From positions 1,404 to 13,864 of the forward strand of contig VBKX01000140.1 in assembly GCA_005879435.1 (NCBI GenBank): 12,461 nt of DNA, in the 5' to 3' direction. Positions within the stretch are counted from its first letter, which is position 1, and every line of letters starts with the position of its first letter. This document shows positions 1-6,050 of the stretch, piece after piece. The notes beneath the pieces are model-generated. The model saw only the letters and a program-made list of their open reading frames with translations, did not search any database and had not been told where the DNA came from. The translations under genes and the position numbers were made by a program. The DNA comes from Deltaproteobacteria bacterium. GTDB taxonomy: Bacteria; Desulfobacterota; Binatia; UBA9968.

Positions 1-480
1 CGCACGCTCGGACTTTGCTCCTCGATCGCTCTTGGCATGGCGCTCGGTTTACCGCACCGCAAGATCATCGCATTAGACGGCGATGGCTCGTTATTGATGA
101 ATTTATGTTCGCTGCCGACGATCGCGCGGATGAAGCCAAAAAACTTGATTCACATCGTGTTCGACAACGAAGTGTACGAAGCTTCCGGCAGCAAAAAAAC
201 CGCAACCGGCGCGGGAGCCGATCTCGTGGGTCTGGCGCGTGCGGCAGGGATCGGAAATGCGCATTGGGCGAATTCCCTCGAAGAGTTCGAGAAGGTCATC
301 CGCTCTGCTGTCAGCGAAAACGAGTTATGTTTCATCGGCGCGAAAACGAGCACTGATCGCGTCGATGTGCCGCCGTATCCGATCGACGAGGTTGAAAACA
401 AATATCGATTTATCCGCCACGTGGAAAAAACCGAAGGCATCGAGATTTTGAAATCCAACTTGCCGGCCAGTTACAATTAA
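1..480 (+). CDS. ThDP-dependent decarboxylase, beta-type subunit (5' partial)
   Basis: The frame is open from the first base, so the gene begins upstream of the window; about 159 residues are visible. They form the pyrophosphate-binding domain of a thiamine-diphosphate enzyme: a GDGS motif (bases 79-90) is followed about 26 residues later by FDNEVY (from base 160), the usual GDG-x(24-27)-N metal and cofactor motif. The text around it, LLMN..SLPTIA...P.NLIHIVFDNE, resembles the beta subunit of sulfopyruvate decarboxylase (ComE) and phosphonopyruvate decarboxylase. In split enzymes of this group a separate small subunit carries the other ThDP domain; it would lie upstream and is not seen. The substrate is unknown, but a 2-oxo acid is expected from the family. 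The next gene starts 30 bases downstream, so an operon with the oxidoreductase and the RidA protein is likely. Family assignment is firm, substrate is not. Confidence 0.85.
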   Translation, partial: RTLGLCSSIALGMALGLPHRKIIALDGDGSLLMNLCSLPTIARMKPKNLIHIVFDNEVYEASGSKKTATGAGADLVGLARAAGIGNAHWANSLEEFEKVIRSAVSENELCFIGAKTSTDRVDVPPYPIDEVENKYRFIRHVEKTEGIEILKSNLPASYN

Positions 481-509
481 AGACAAACCCGGAAAGTTCG
501 CCGCAGAAC

Positions 510-1526
510 ATGAAGATCGACATAGAGTTCAACTCGGGCGCCCAGTTGCCGATGGACGCGATTCCGGAACTGGCTCGCTCGGCTGAAGCCCACGGCTTCG
601 ACTGCGCGTGGGGGGGTGAAGCGAACAACAAGGATCCGACGGTCATGCTGTCGGCCATAGCCGCCGTCACCACACGACTCAAAGTCGGCTCGGCCATTTA
701 CCATATTCTCGGGCGCACTCCTGCGACGTTGGCGCTCCAAGCGGTGGGACTCGATGAACTGTCAGGAGGGCGATTTCTGCTCGGTATCGGGTCGTCCAAT
801 CCGACGATAGCCAAATGGCATGGACAGAACTTCGATCGGCCGCTCTCACGGATGCAAGAATATATTGACATCACGCGGGCGGCGATGCGCGGCGAAAAGC
901 TCAGCTTCGAGGGGAAGTTTTTTACGGCGCAGAATTTCAAGATGGCATTCAAACCATCGGGTCGATTAATCCCCATTTACGTCGCGGCCTTCGGTCCGAA
1001 GATGACCCGCTTGGCGGGGCGCATCTCGGACGGTGTATTGATCAATATGGCGAACCCGACCGAAATTCGCCGCATACGCGAGGAAGTTTGCTCAGGCGCG
1101 GCAGAGGCTGGCAAAGATCCGTCGAAGATGGAAATTATTTGCAAGATCCGCTGCTCGATCGCGCCGCAATATGATGTGGCGCGCGAGGCTTTGAGCCACG
1201 CGCTAACCTATTACGCTCTAGCTGATTATTACCGCGATTTGTTAGGTCGGATGGGACTCGCCGAGGAAGTCGAAGCGATGCGTTCCGCGTGGAAGGCAGG
1301 CGGTTTTCATGCCGCTCGCAAGCTGGTCACGGATCGGATGTTTAGTTCGCTGCCCTTAGTCGCTGCGACCTCCGCGGCTGAGGTTGTCGAGCAGATCAAG
1401 CCTTATATTGAAGCGGGAGCGACCAGAATCATTTTGCCTTACGTGGCTGCATCCGAGGACATTGTTGGTGAAATGAAAAGTTTTATCGATTATTGGAGTC
1501 CGGCGACGACTGGTTCGGTGCAATGA
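510..1526 (+). CDS. LLM-class flavin/F420-dependent oxidoreductase
   Basis: This 338-residue protein belongs to the bacterial luciferase-like monooxygenase superfamily, TIM-barrel enzymes that use FMN or F420. Visible family features are an N-terminal strand followed by PELARSAEAHGFDCAW (residues about 20-35), LDELSGGRFLLGIGSS near residues 81-96, the IPIYVAAFGPKM..LAG segment near residues 155-172, and SDGVLINMA just after. Length is normal for the family. The GPKM...LAG..SDG pattern is common in Mer-like, F420-linked members, but the cofactor cannot be decided here. The ATG at 510 follows the decarboxylase stop by 30 bases with only a weak ribosome site. The RidA gene starts ten bases after this stop. 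The grouping suggests oxidation or reduction of an organic acid or heterocycle in a catabolic operon, which is inference. Confidence 0.88.
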   Translation: MKIDIEFNSGAQLPMDAIPELARSAEAHGFDCAWGGEANNKDPTVMLSAIAAVTTRLKVGSAIYHILGRTPATLALQAVGLDELSGGRFLLGIGSSNPTIAKWHGQNFDRPLSRMQEYIDITRAAMRGEKLSFEGKFFTAQNFKMAFKPSGRLIPIYVAAFGPKMTRLAGRISDGVLINMANPTEIRRIREEVCSGAAEAGKDPSKMEIICKIRCSIAPQYDVAREALSHALTYYALADYYRDLLGRMGLAEEVEAMRSAWKAGGFHAARKLVTDRMFSSLPLVAATSAAEVVEQIKPYIEAGATRIILPYVAASEDIVGEMKSFIDYWSPATTGSVQ

Positions 1527-1535
1527 AAGAGAGGA

Positions 1536-1940
1536 ATGATGTCGTTTGAATTGTTAAACCCGAAGGGTTTGGAGCCACCGGTTGGTTATGCCCACGTCGC
1601 GAAAATTACCAGCGGCACGAGGGTTCACGTAGCTGGTCAGGCACCTTTTGACGACCAAGGGCGAGTTGTCGGTAAAGTTGATTTCGTCGCCCAGTTCACG
1701 CAAGTCGTTCGTAACCTCAAAACTGCCATTGACGCGGTCGGCGGACGTCCCGACCAGTATGCGGTCCTGACGATCTACGTTACAGATTTGGCGGCCTATT
1801 GGGCCAACAAGAAGCCTTTGGGGTCCGCTTACACGCAAGTATTTGAAAAATATTTTCCAGCAATCACGCTCGTGGAAGTGAAGCGTCTCTATAATCCGGA
1901 TTGCATGGTCGAAATATCTGGTATTGCAGTTTTAGACTAG
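1536..1940 (+). CDS. RidA family protein (YjgF/YER057c/UK114)
   Basis: This 134-residue protein has the RidA/YjgF fold signature: a start of LNPKGLEPP.GYAH, then VHVAGQAPFDDQGRVV (residues about 31-47), FVAQFTQVVRNLKTAI, LTIYVTDLAAY and a C-terminal VKRLYNPDCMVEISGIAVLD. RidA proteins are cytosolic trimers that hydrolyse reactive enamine/imine intermediates. The active-site arginine expected from E. coli RidA (Arg105) corresponds to the Arg in VKRLY. This member resembles the divergent RidA subfamilies found in catabolic operons rather than the housekeeping enzyme. A GAGAGG ribosome site at 1528-1533 precedes two tandem ATG codons at 1536 and 1539; the second gives a better spacer, so the true start could be 1539. 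It probably clears an unstable imine or enamine made by the preceding genes; that role is inferred. Confidence 0.88.
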   Translation: MMSFELLNPKGLEPPVGYAHVAKITSGTRVHVAGQAPFDDQGRVVGKVDFVAQFTQVVRNLKTAIDAVGGRPDQYAVLTIYVTDLAAYWANKKPLGSAYTQVFEKYFPAITLVEVKRLYNPDCMVEISGIAVLD

Positions 1941-2147
1941 TGGATGGGGATACGGTTTTTTTGAAGGAAAATCCCTGCTCACTGCGCCACGATTTGCGTC
2001 GAACTCGACAATCTTTGCACAAATTACCGTCACGCCATTCTTCCGCACATTCTCGATTCAGTGTAATTTCAACAAGTTAGGATCGTGGCATTTCATTTGC
2101 TAACGTTTACTGTCATCAAAAGAAAAGGGCGGTTGAAATAACCGAAG

Positions 2148-2357
2148 ATGATGCCAATGAACCCAATGTCCGCGCTAGATATGGAACGAGATCAGGATCT
2201 GTTCGAAAGCGTAACAGAGGAAGAAATCATTTACCTTTGGCGTTCAATCAAAGGCCGAGGCCTTTCCGAAGACGAGGCCTGGCAAGCGGTTGTTACCGGA
2301 ATTGCCCTCGATATGGCTTTTGCAAAGACCAAAGCCTGCAAACAGATCGAACATTAG
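2148..2357 (+). CDS. Hypothetical 69-residue protein, methionine-rich N terminus
   Basis: I do not recognise a family. The 69 residues start with an unusual methionine-rich stretch (MMPMNPMSALDM) followed by an acidic, mostly helical body (ERDQDLFESVTEEEIIYLWRS) and a SEDEAWQAVV segment; two cysteines and histidines do not form a motif. Codon choice looks like that of the neighbours and there is no signal peptide or membrane segment. The ribosome site is poor; a five-base-pair hairpin (CGGTT at 2130-2134, AACCG at 2140-2144) ends only three bases before the first ATG, which would affect initiation if formed. ATG codons at 2157, 2166 and 2178 are alternative starts. It sits alone between ridA and rpoZ. 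Probably a real small cytosolic protein, but chance cannot be excluded. Confidence 0.5.
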   Translation: MMPMNPMSALDMERDQDLFESVTEEEIIYLWRSIKGRGLSEDEAWQAVVTGIALDMAFAKTKACKQIEH

Positions 2358-2475
2358 AATGAGTCATCAGAGCGGCTAGCCCCTAAATTCTATCCACCGC
2401 TTACTTCCTCTCTTTATTCCTCAAAGCCGCGTGACGCGGTGAGCTCGTCTTTCCCAGTAGTTCGATAGCGCTACG

Positions 2476-2504
2476 TTGACTCCCCATAAGAAATTTGATT
2501 AAAT
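2476..2504 (+). promoter_or_regulatory. Sigma70-type promoter of rpoZ
   Basis: A TTGACT -35 box (2476-2481) is followed by 17 bases and a TTAAAT -10 box (2499-2504). Transcription would begin near 2511, leaving a leader of about 16 bases that holds an AAGGA ribosome site (2517-2521) five bases before the ATG at 2527. This geometry also argues against the in-frame TTG at 2509 as the start of rpoZ. Confidence 0.55.
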
Positions 2505-2526
2505 CTGTTTGGTATTAAGGAATTTT

Positions 2527-2721
2527 ATGTCACGGATCACGGTCGAGGATTGTCTTCAACGGGTTGATAACCGGTTTGAGCTGGTGATGCTTGCGTCCTT
2601 ACGGGCGAGACAACTCTTCAAAGGTGCGAAGCCTTTAATCGAATCCGATAACCGCGAGGTCGTATTAGCGTTACGAGAAATCGCGGATGGTAAGGTCAGA
2701 CGAGTTCCGGGTCAGTCTTGA
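2527..2721 (+). CDS. rpoZ: RNA polymerase omega subunit
   Basis: The 64-residue product matches the conserved N-terminal half of the omega subunit: MSRITVEDCLQRVDNRFELV, LASLRARQL, then ESDNREVVLALREIADGKV. Omega binds the beta' subunit, helps its folding and assembly, and contributes to ppGpp sensing in proteobacteria. It is shorter than E. coli omega (91 residues) because the variable C-terminal tail is nearly absent, which is common in other phyla. The ATG at 2527 is chosen because it gives the usual M-[SA]-R-[IV]-T-V-[EQ]-D start and a good ribosome site; an in-frame TTG at 2509 lies at the predicted transcription start. The gene is followed by an rpoH-type sigma gene on the same strand. 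In many proteobacteria rpoZ lies next to gmk or spoT, and neither is seen here. Confidence 0.93.
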   Translation: MSRITVEDCLQRVDNRFELVMLASLRARQLFKGAKPLIESDNREVVLALREIADGKVRRVPGQS

Positions 2722-2744
2722 CGGCCGGCGTATTTTCTTGCTCG

Positions 2745-2778
2745 TTGACTATAGTTTGCTCGCCATTTTAAGAATAAT
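2745..2778 (+). promoter_or_regulatory. Possible promoter of the rpoH-type gene
   Basis: A TTGACT -35-like box (2745-2750), preceded by CG exactly as in the rpoZ promoter, is followed by an AT-rich stretch with weak -10 candidates: TAAGAA at 2769-2774 (18-base spacer) or AATAAT at 2773-2778 (spacer of 22, too long for a normal promoter). The elements are imperfect, so the gene may instead be read from the rpoZ promoter or use another sigma factor. Confidence 0.3.
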
Positions 2779-2864
2779 ACGATAGCAGCCTCGATCATTT
2801 TGGAGAGACCGCCGATCCTCGCTCGCACCGCCAATCTTTGGTAGTGAGGGTGTCGATACCGCTC

Positions 2865-3824
2865 ATGGCCGAAGACGACAAGAACACCGAGTTCGCGTTT
2901 CCCTTTCCCGATATTAATCTCCCCGAACTTATCCAAGGAGAGGATGGTGCGGGCGGATCGAAGGGTAAGGCCCTCGTCCCCTTCGATCCGCTGCAACGTT
3001 ATCTCTCAGAGATCCGCCGCTTTAAGCTGCTCAGCCGAGAGGAAGAGCATCGCCTGGCGGTTCAATACAAAGAGCTCGGCGACCTTGAAGCGGCCTACAA
3101 GCTGGTGACTGCAAATCTCCGCTTGGTCGTGATGATTGCTCGAGAATATCAGAAGGCTTTTAAAAATCTTCTCGATCTCATTCAAGAAGGAAACATGGGA
3201 TTGATGGAGGCGGTGAAAAATTTCGATCCTTACCGCGGTGTCCGATTTCCCTCCTACGCGGTGTGGTGGATTCGCGCGTACATGATCCGATATATCATGA
3301 ACGATTGGCGTATGGTCAAGATCGGCACGACCCAGGCGCAGCGCAAACTATTTTTCAACTTGCAGAAAGAAAAAGACCGGATCGAGTCGGAAGGCCTGAC
3401 GCCCGGCCCGAAGTTGCTCGCCCAACGATTACACGTCAAGGAAGACGAAGTCGTGGAAATGGAACAACGGCTCGCCAGCCGCGATCTCTCCGTCGACGTG
3501 CCCATCGGCGACGAAGATGAAGCGACGATGCTCAATTTTCTGCCGGATAACAAGCAAACGCCGGAAGAACAATTCGCCGACACTCAGTATCGAGAATTAT
3601 TGCGCGACAAAATGGACCAATTCGCTAAAACCCTCAAGGACAAGGAGCTTGTGATTTACCGCGAGCGGCTTCTCAATGAAGAGCCTGTGACGCTACGTGA
3701 GATCGGTGAAAAATATGGCATTAGCCGGGAACGCGTCCGGCAAATCGAGGAGAGGGTGAAGAAAAAGCTCAAGAGTTATCTCAAAGACATCAAGGAGATG
3801 AACGATAGTTCAGGGCCAAGCTAA
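2865..3824 (+). CDS. rpoH: RNA polymerase sigma factor RpoH-type (sigma-32)
   Basis: The 319-residue protein is a group 3 sigma70 factor of the RpoH type. Region 1.2 begins near residue 40 (DPLQRYLSEIRRF.LLSREEE); region 2 holds LVTANLRLVVMIA and NLLDLIQEGNMGLMEAVKNFDP (101-122), then the -10 recognition helix FPSYAVWWIRAYMIRYIM (128-145). The RpoH box, which is diagnostic for this type, is QRKLFFNLQ at 159-167. Region 4.2 with the -35 helix-turn-helix is VTLREIGEKYGISRERVRQIE at 275-295. In other bacteria it directs heat-shock transcription. The start is uncertain: ATG at 2865 is preferred, with a TGAGGG stretch rather far upstream (2845-2850); TTG 2838 and GTG 2850 are in-frame alternatives. 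The protein has an acidic N-terminal extension of about 35 residues compared with E. coli RpoH (284 residues). It follows rpoZ by 143 bases. Confidence 0.9.
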   Translation: MAEDDKNTEFAFPFPDINLPELIQGEDGAGGSKGKALVPFDPLQRYLSEIRRFKLLSREEEHRLAVQYKELGDLEAAYKLVTANLRLVVMIAREYQKAFKNLLDLIQEGNMGLMEAVKNFDPYRGVRFPSYAVWWIRAYMIRYIMNDWRMVKIGTTQAQRKLFFNLQKEKDRIESEGLTPGPKLLAQRLHVKEDEVVEMEQRLASRDLSVDVPIGDEDEATMLNFLPDNKQTPEEQFADTQYRELLRDKMDQFAKTLKDKELVIYRERLLNEEPVTLREIGEKYGISRERVRQIEERVKKKLKSYLKDIKEMNDSSGPS

Positions 3825-4144
3825 TTTCGCGACCTTTGTCAGGCCCGTCCCAGGCGCTGCTCTTTTTTGACGCTTCTTAAGGTAATGAGTCGGTTACGGC
3901 TAGGCGCATGACTCGCGCTGGCCCCATGGTGTCAGGCCGGAAACGGTGTGATTGTGATGCCGTTCACCACGCATCTTCGCATCTTACGGATGCGCCGTGG
4001 CGACGAGCGAGGCACAGGCTGAAATGGCTTGGATCTTCACGGCAGGTCGACGTACTTAAATCGAATCGAGACCAACGGCGCGCTTTACTTGCGCGTCGCG
4101 CGCGCTTCTGATAGCAAAAAGGAATTCATTTCGGAGGAATATCG
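3825..4144 (+). other. Gene-poor 320-base intergenic region
   Basis: No convincing gene is present. A 67-codon open frame at 3908-4111 has low-complexity, arginine-rich composition and no ribosome site or family resemblance. A six-base-pair hairpin, CGCATC (3978-3983) and GATGCG (3989-3994), lacks a T-run. A T-run at 3863-3868 follows GC-rich DNA but no clean adjacent stem. The GGAGG at 4133-4137 belongs to the next gene. The promoter of the coxG-coxM-coxS genes should lie here, but I cannot place it. Confidence 0.6.
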
Positions 4145-4597
4145 TTGCAATTTCAAAAGGAAGTCGAGATTTTAGCGCCGCGCGAAAAAGTTTGGCAATT
4201 CATTTGGGATGTCGACCGTTTCATCGCCTGTGTGCCGGGTTGCAAGGAGGCCAAAACGATCGAAGAGGGGAAGCGATATTCCGCGACGATGGTGGAGAAA
4301 GTCGGTCCGTTCAAAGTCGAATTTCCTACGACCATTGAAGTTCTCGAGCGCGAGGAATTGACTCACATCAAGGCGCAAGCCTCCGGCGCCGACAACAAAA
4401 TCGGCAGCCGCATGAAGCTCGACTTAGACGTCAATCTGCGCGAGCAAGGAGACAAAACGATTCTCGGATTTGTCGCCGGGGTCGACATTTTGGGCAAGCT
4501 GGCGGCATTGGGGCACGGCATAATCAAACGCAAAGCGGATCAGGTGCTGGATGAATTTGCCCAGGCCGTGAAGACGAAGTTAGAAGGAGACCGCTAA
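4145..4597 (+). CDS. coxG: CoxG-like SRPBCC family protein
   Basis: This 150-residue protein is a member of the START/SRPBCC superfamily, CoxG branch (carbon monoxide dehydrogenase subunit G). Matching features are an N-terminal FQKEVEILAPREKVWQFIWDVDRFIACVPGC, a central GPFKVEFPTTIEVLE strand pair and a C-terminal helix ending QAVKTKLEG; CoxG proteins use such a helix-grip pocket. In the CO dehydrogenase system CoxG helps recruit the enzyme to the membrane and has a hydrophobic, quinone-binding pocket; the long C-terminal tail of membrane-anchored versions is absent here. The start is a TTG at 4145, supported by a strong GGAGG (4133-4137) seven bases upstream and by no better candidate. The coxM-like gene begins one base after this stop, so they are translated together. 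The symbol reflects family and context, not proof of CO oxidation. Confidence 0.85.
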   Translation: MQFQKEVEILAPREKVWQFIWDVDRFIACVPGCKEAKTIEEGKRYSATMVEKVGPFKVEFPTTIEVLEREELTHIKAQASGADNKIGSRMKLDLDVNLREQGDKTILGFVAGVDILGKLAALGHGIIKRKADQVLDEFAQAVKTKLEGDR

Positions 4598-4598
4598 A

Positions 4599-5420
4599 AT
4601 GCTCAGAAGATTTCGCTTAGAAGAGCCGCAAAGCGTCGCGGAAGTCTCCGAGCTGCTGGGCCGGTTCGGCGAGAGCGCCAAAGTATACGCCGGCGGCACG
4701 GAACTGCTTCTGGCGATGAAGGAAGGCTTGGTTCAGTACGAGCGATTGGTAAACGTAAAAAATGTGACGGGCTTGAACGAGATTACCGTCACCGATGGGT
4801 CAGTGACGATCGGCGCGTTGTGCACGCATCACCAGCTCGAGACGTCGGCTGCGTTGACGGAAAAACTTCCGGCGCTGAAGAAGCTCGAGCAAAACGTCGC
4901 CAACGTCCGCGTTAGACAAGTCGGCACGATCGGCGGCAATCTTTGTTTCGCCGAACCCCATGCCGATCCCGGAACTCTATTGATCGCCCTCGGCGCGAAA
5001 TTGATCACCGAGAAATCCTCATCTAAGCGGGAGATCGCCGCCGAGGATTTCTTCGTCGATGCCTACGAAACTGCGCTCGAGGCGGATGAAGTGCTGACAA
5101 AAATTCAAGTTCCGGTGCCGGCGGCGAACGGCCGTAGCGCCTATTTAAAATTCGGCTATCTGGAAAGACCGAGCGTGGGCGTGGCGATCGCATTTAATTT
5201 GGCCGTCGGTTGCGCGGGACCGGCGCCGCGGCGCGTCGCCGAGGCTGAGGCGTTGCTCGAGGGGAAAAGCAAGGATGAAGCCGAGCGTAATCTCGCTCAG
5301 GCGGGCGCGGTGGCGGGGCGCGCGGCTCAAGCCATCAGCGATCTGCATGGCTCGCAAGAGTACAAAGAACATATCGTGGGAGTGCTTTTGAAAAGGGCTT
5401 TTCAGCGCGCTCTATCTTGA
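4599..5420 (+). CDS. coxM: FAD-binding (medium) subunit of a xanthine oxidase/CO dehydrogenase-type molybdenum hydroxylase
   Basis: The 273-residue protein has both FAD signatures of the family: AGGTELL (residues 31-37) and VGTIGGNLCFAEPHADPG (108-125), where flavin phosphate and isoalloxazine are held. In the complex it passes electrons from the iron-sulfur subunit to an external acceptor. The C-terminal domain starts with FGYLERPSVGVAIAFNL. Here the sequence runs straight from that strand into AVGCAGPAPRRVAEAEALLEG. As I know the family, about ten to twelve residues of a beta-turn-beta unit (ending with a basic ARxAVG stretch) normally come between, so an internal in-frame loss near bases 5196-5207 is possible. 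It is about a dozen residues shorter than typical members. The AGAAGGAGA ribosome site (4582-4590) lies inside coxG. The catalytic molybdopterin subunit is not in the window, so the substrate (CO, purine, nicotinate or other) is open. Confidence 0.85.
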   Translation: MLRRFRLEEPQSVAEVSELLGRFGESAKVYAGGTELLLAMKEGLVQYERLVNVKNVTGLNEITVTDGSVTIGALCTHHQLETSAALTEKLPALKKLEQNVANVRVRQVGTIGGNLCFAEPHADPGTLLIALGAKLITEKSSSKREIAAEDFFVDAYETALEADEVLTKIQVPVPAANGRSAYLKFGYLERPSVGVAIAFNLAVGCAGPAPRRVAEAEALLEGKSKDEAERNLAQAGAVAGRAAQAISDLHGSQEYKEHIVGVLLKRAFQRALS

Positions 5421-5450
5421 GGTGGCGGTAGACTCGCCGAGGAATAATTC

Positions 5451-5960
5451 ATGGCCAGAGCGATGACGAGACATTCTGAAGCGCAGTCGATTCCCGTGTC
5501 TTTTACGTTAAACGGGCGACTGCATGAAATCGAAGTAGAACCGCACGAGCTGCTGCTCGACGTCGTTCGCGACCAACTCGGGCTCACCGGCGCAAAACGC
5601 TCGTGCGACGTAGAAGTTTGCGGCGCCTGCACGCTGCTGGTCGACGGTCGTCCGGTGAGCGCCTGCACCACGCTTGCCTTCGAGGTTCGCGGTCGCTCGG
5701 TTCTAACGATCGAAGGGCTAGCCGAAGACGGAAAACTGCACCCCTTGCAGCAGGCGTTCATCGAACACGGCGGTTTCCAGTGCGGTTTCTGCACACCCGG
5801 AATGATTTTGGCGGCGAAAGCTTTGCTAGATGAGAATCCCAATCCGAGCGAAGCGGAGCTGAAACATTTCATGCATGGCAACATTTGCCGCTGCACCGGC
5901 TATAAAAAAATCATCGAGTCGATCATGGCCGCGGCGAAGAAGATGCGGGTGAAGGCTTAA
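5451..5960 (+). CDS. coxS: [2Fe-2S] (small) subunit of a xanthine oxidase/CO dehydrogenase-type molybdenum hydroxylase
   Basis: The 169 residues carry all eight cysteines for two [2Fe-2S] clusters. The plant-ferredoxin-like N-terminal domain has Cys52, Cys57, Cys60 and Cys72 (RSCDVEVCGACTLLVDGRP). The helical C-terminal domain has Cys111 and Cys114 (HGGFQCGFCTPGM) and Cys146 and Cys148 (GNICRCTGY). The subunit carries electrons from the molybdenum site to FAD. The first motif has CDVEVCGAC rather than the commoner CExGxCGAC, a variant known in this family. An N-terminal extension of about 13 residues (MARAMTRHSEAQS) precedes the ferredoxin fold; an ATG at 5463 is an alternative, but the GAGGAA at 5439-5444 fits the ATG at 5451 best. 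It ends the coxG-coxM-coxS run and is followed by a convergent hairpin, not by a large-subunit gene. Confidence 0.92.
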   Translation: MARAMTRHSEAQSIPVSFTLNGRLHEIEVEPHELLLDVVRDQLGLTGAKRSCDVEVCGACTLLVDGRPVSACTTLAFEVRGRSVLTIEGLAEDGKLHPLQQAFIEHGGFQCGFCTPGMILAAKALLDENPNPSEAELKHFMHGNICRCTGYKKIIESIMAAAKKMRVKA

Positions 5961-5962
5961 GC

Positions 5963-6050
5963 GTTCCAATAGTCCCAGATGTTTCAATCGTTGCATTCGT
6001 CTTTTCGGAACGGCAACGTCTTAAACTGCTGAAACGATTGGAACTTTTTT
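5963..6050. terminator. Nested hairpin between convergent genes, probable terminator
   Basis: Three perfectly complementary arm pairs are nested in the 88 bases between coxS and the UbiD gene: GTTCCAAT (5963-5970) with ATTGGAAC (6037-6044), GTTTCA (5981-5986) with TGAAAC (6030-6035), and CGTTGC (5989-5994) with GCAACG (6013-6018). The outer arm is followed at once by six T residues (6045-6050), as in an intrinsic terminator for coxS transcription. The internal loops are strongly asymmetric (10 versus 1, and 2 versus 11 bases). The UbiD stop codon lies at its right edge, so read-through from the other side could also be stopped, but no clear T-run follows in that direction. Confidence 0.6.

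Noticed and set aside
2426..2440. CCGCG-TGA-CGCGG hairpin upstream of rpoZ as a terminator
   Set aside because: Only five pairs with a three-base loop and no T-run; probably chance.
2509..2526. TTG start six codons upstream of rpoZ
   Set aside because: It lies at the predicted transcription start, and the extra residues are not part of the omega family.
3814..3868. GGGCC/GGCCC arms and a T-run after the rpoH-type gene as a terminator
   Set aside because: The arms are far apart and the T-run is about 18 bases past the second arm, so the geometry does not fit an intrinsic terminator.
3908..4111. 67-codon open frame between the rpoH-type gene and coxG
   Set aside because: Arginine-rich, low-information sequence with no ribosome site, no family resemblance and no coding-like codon bias.
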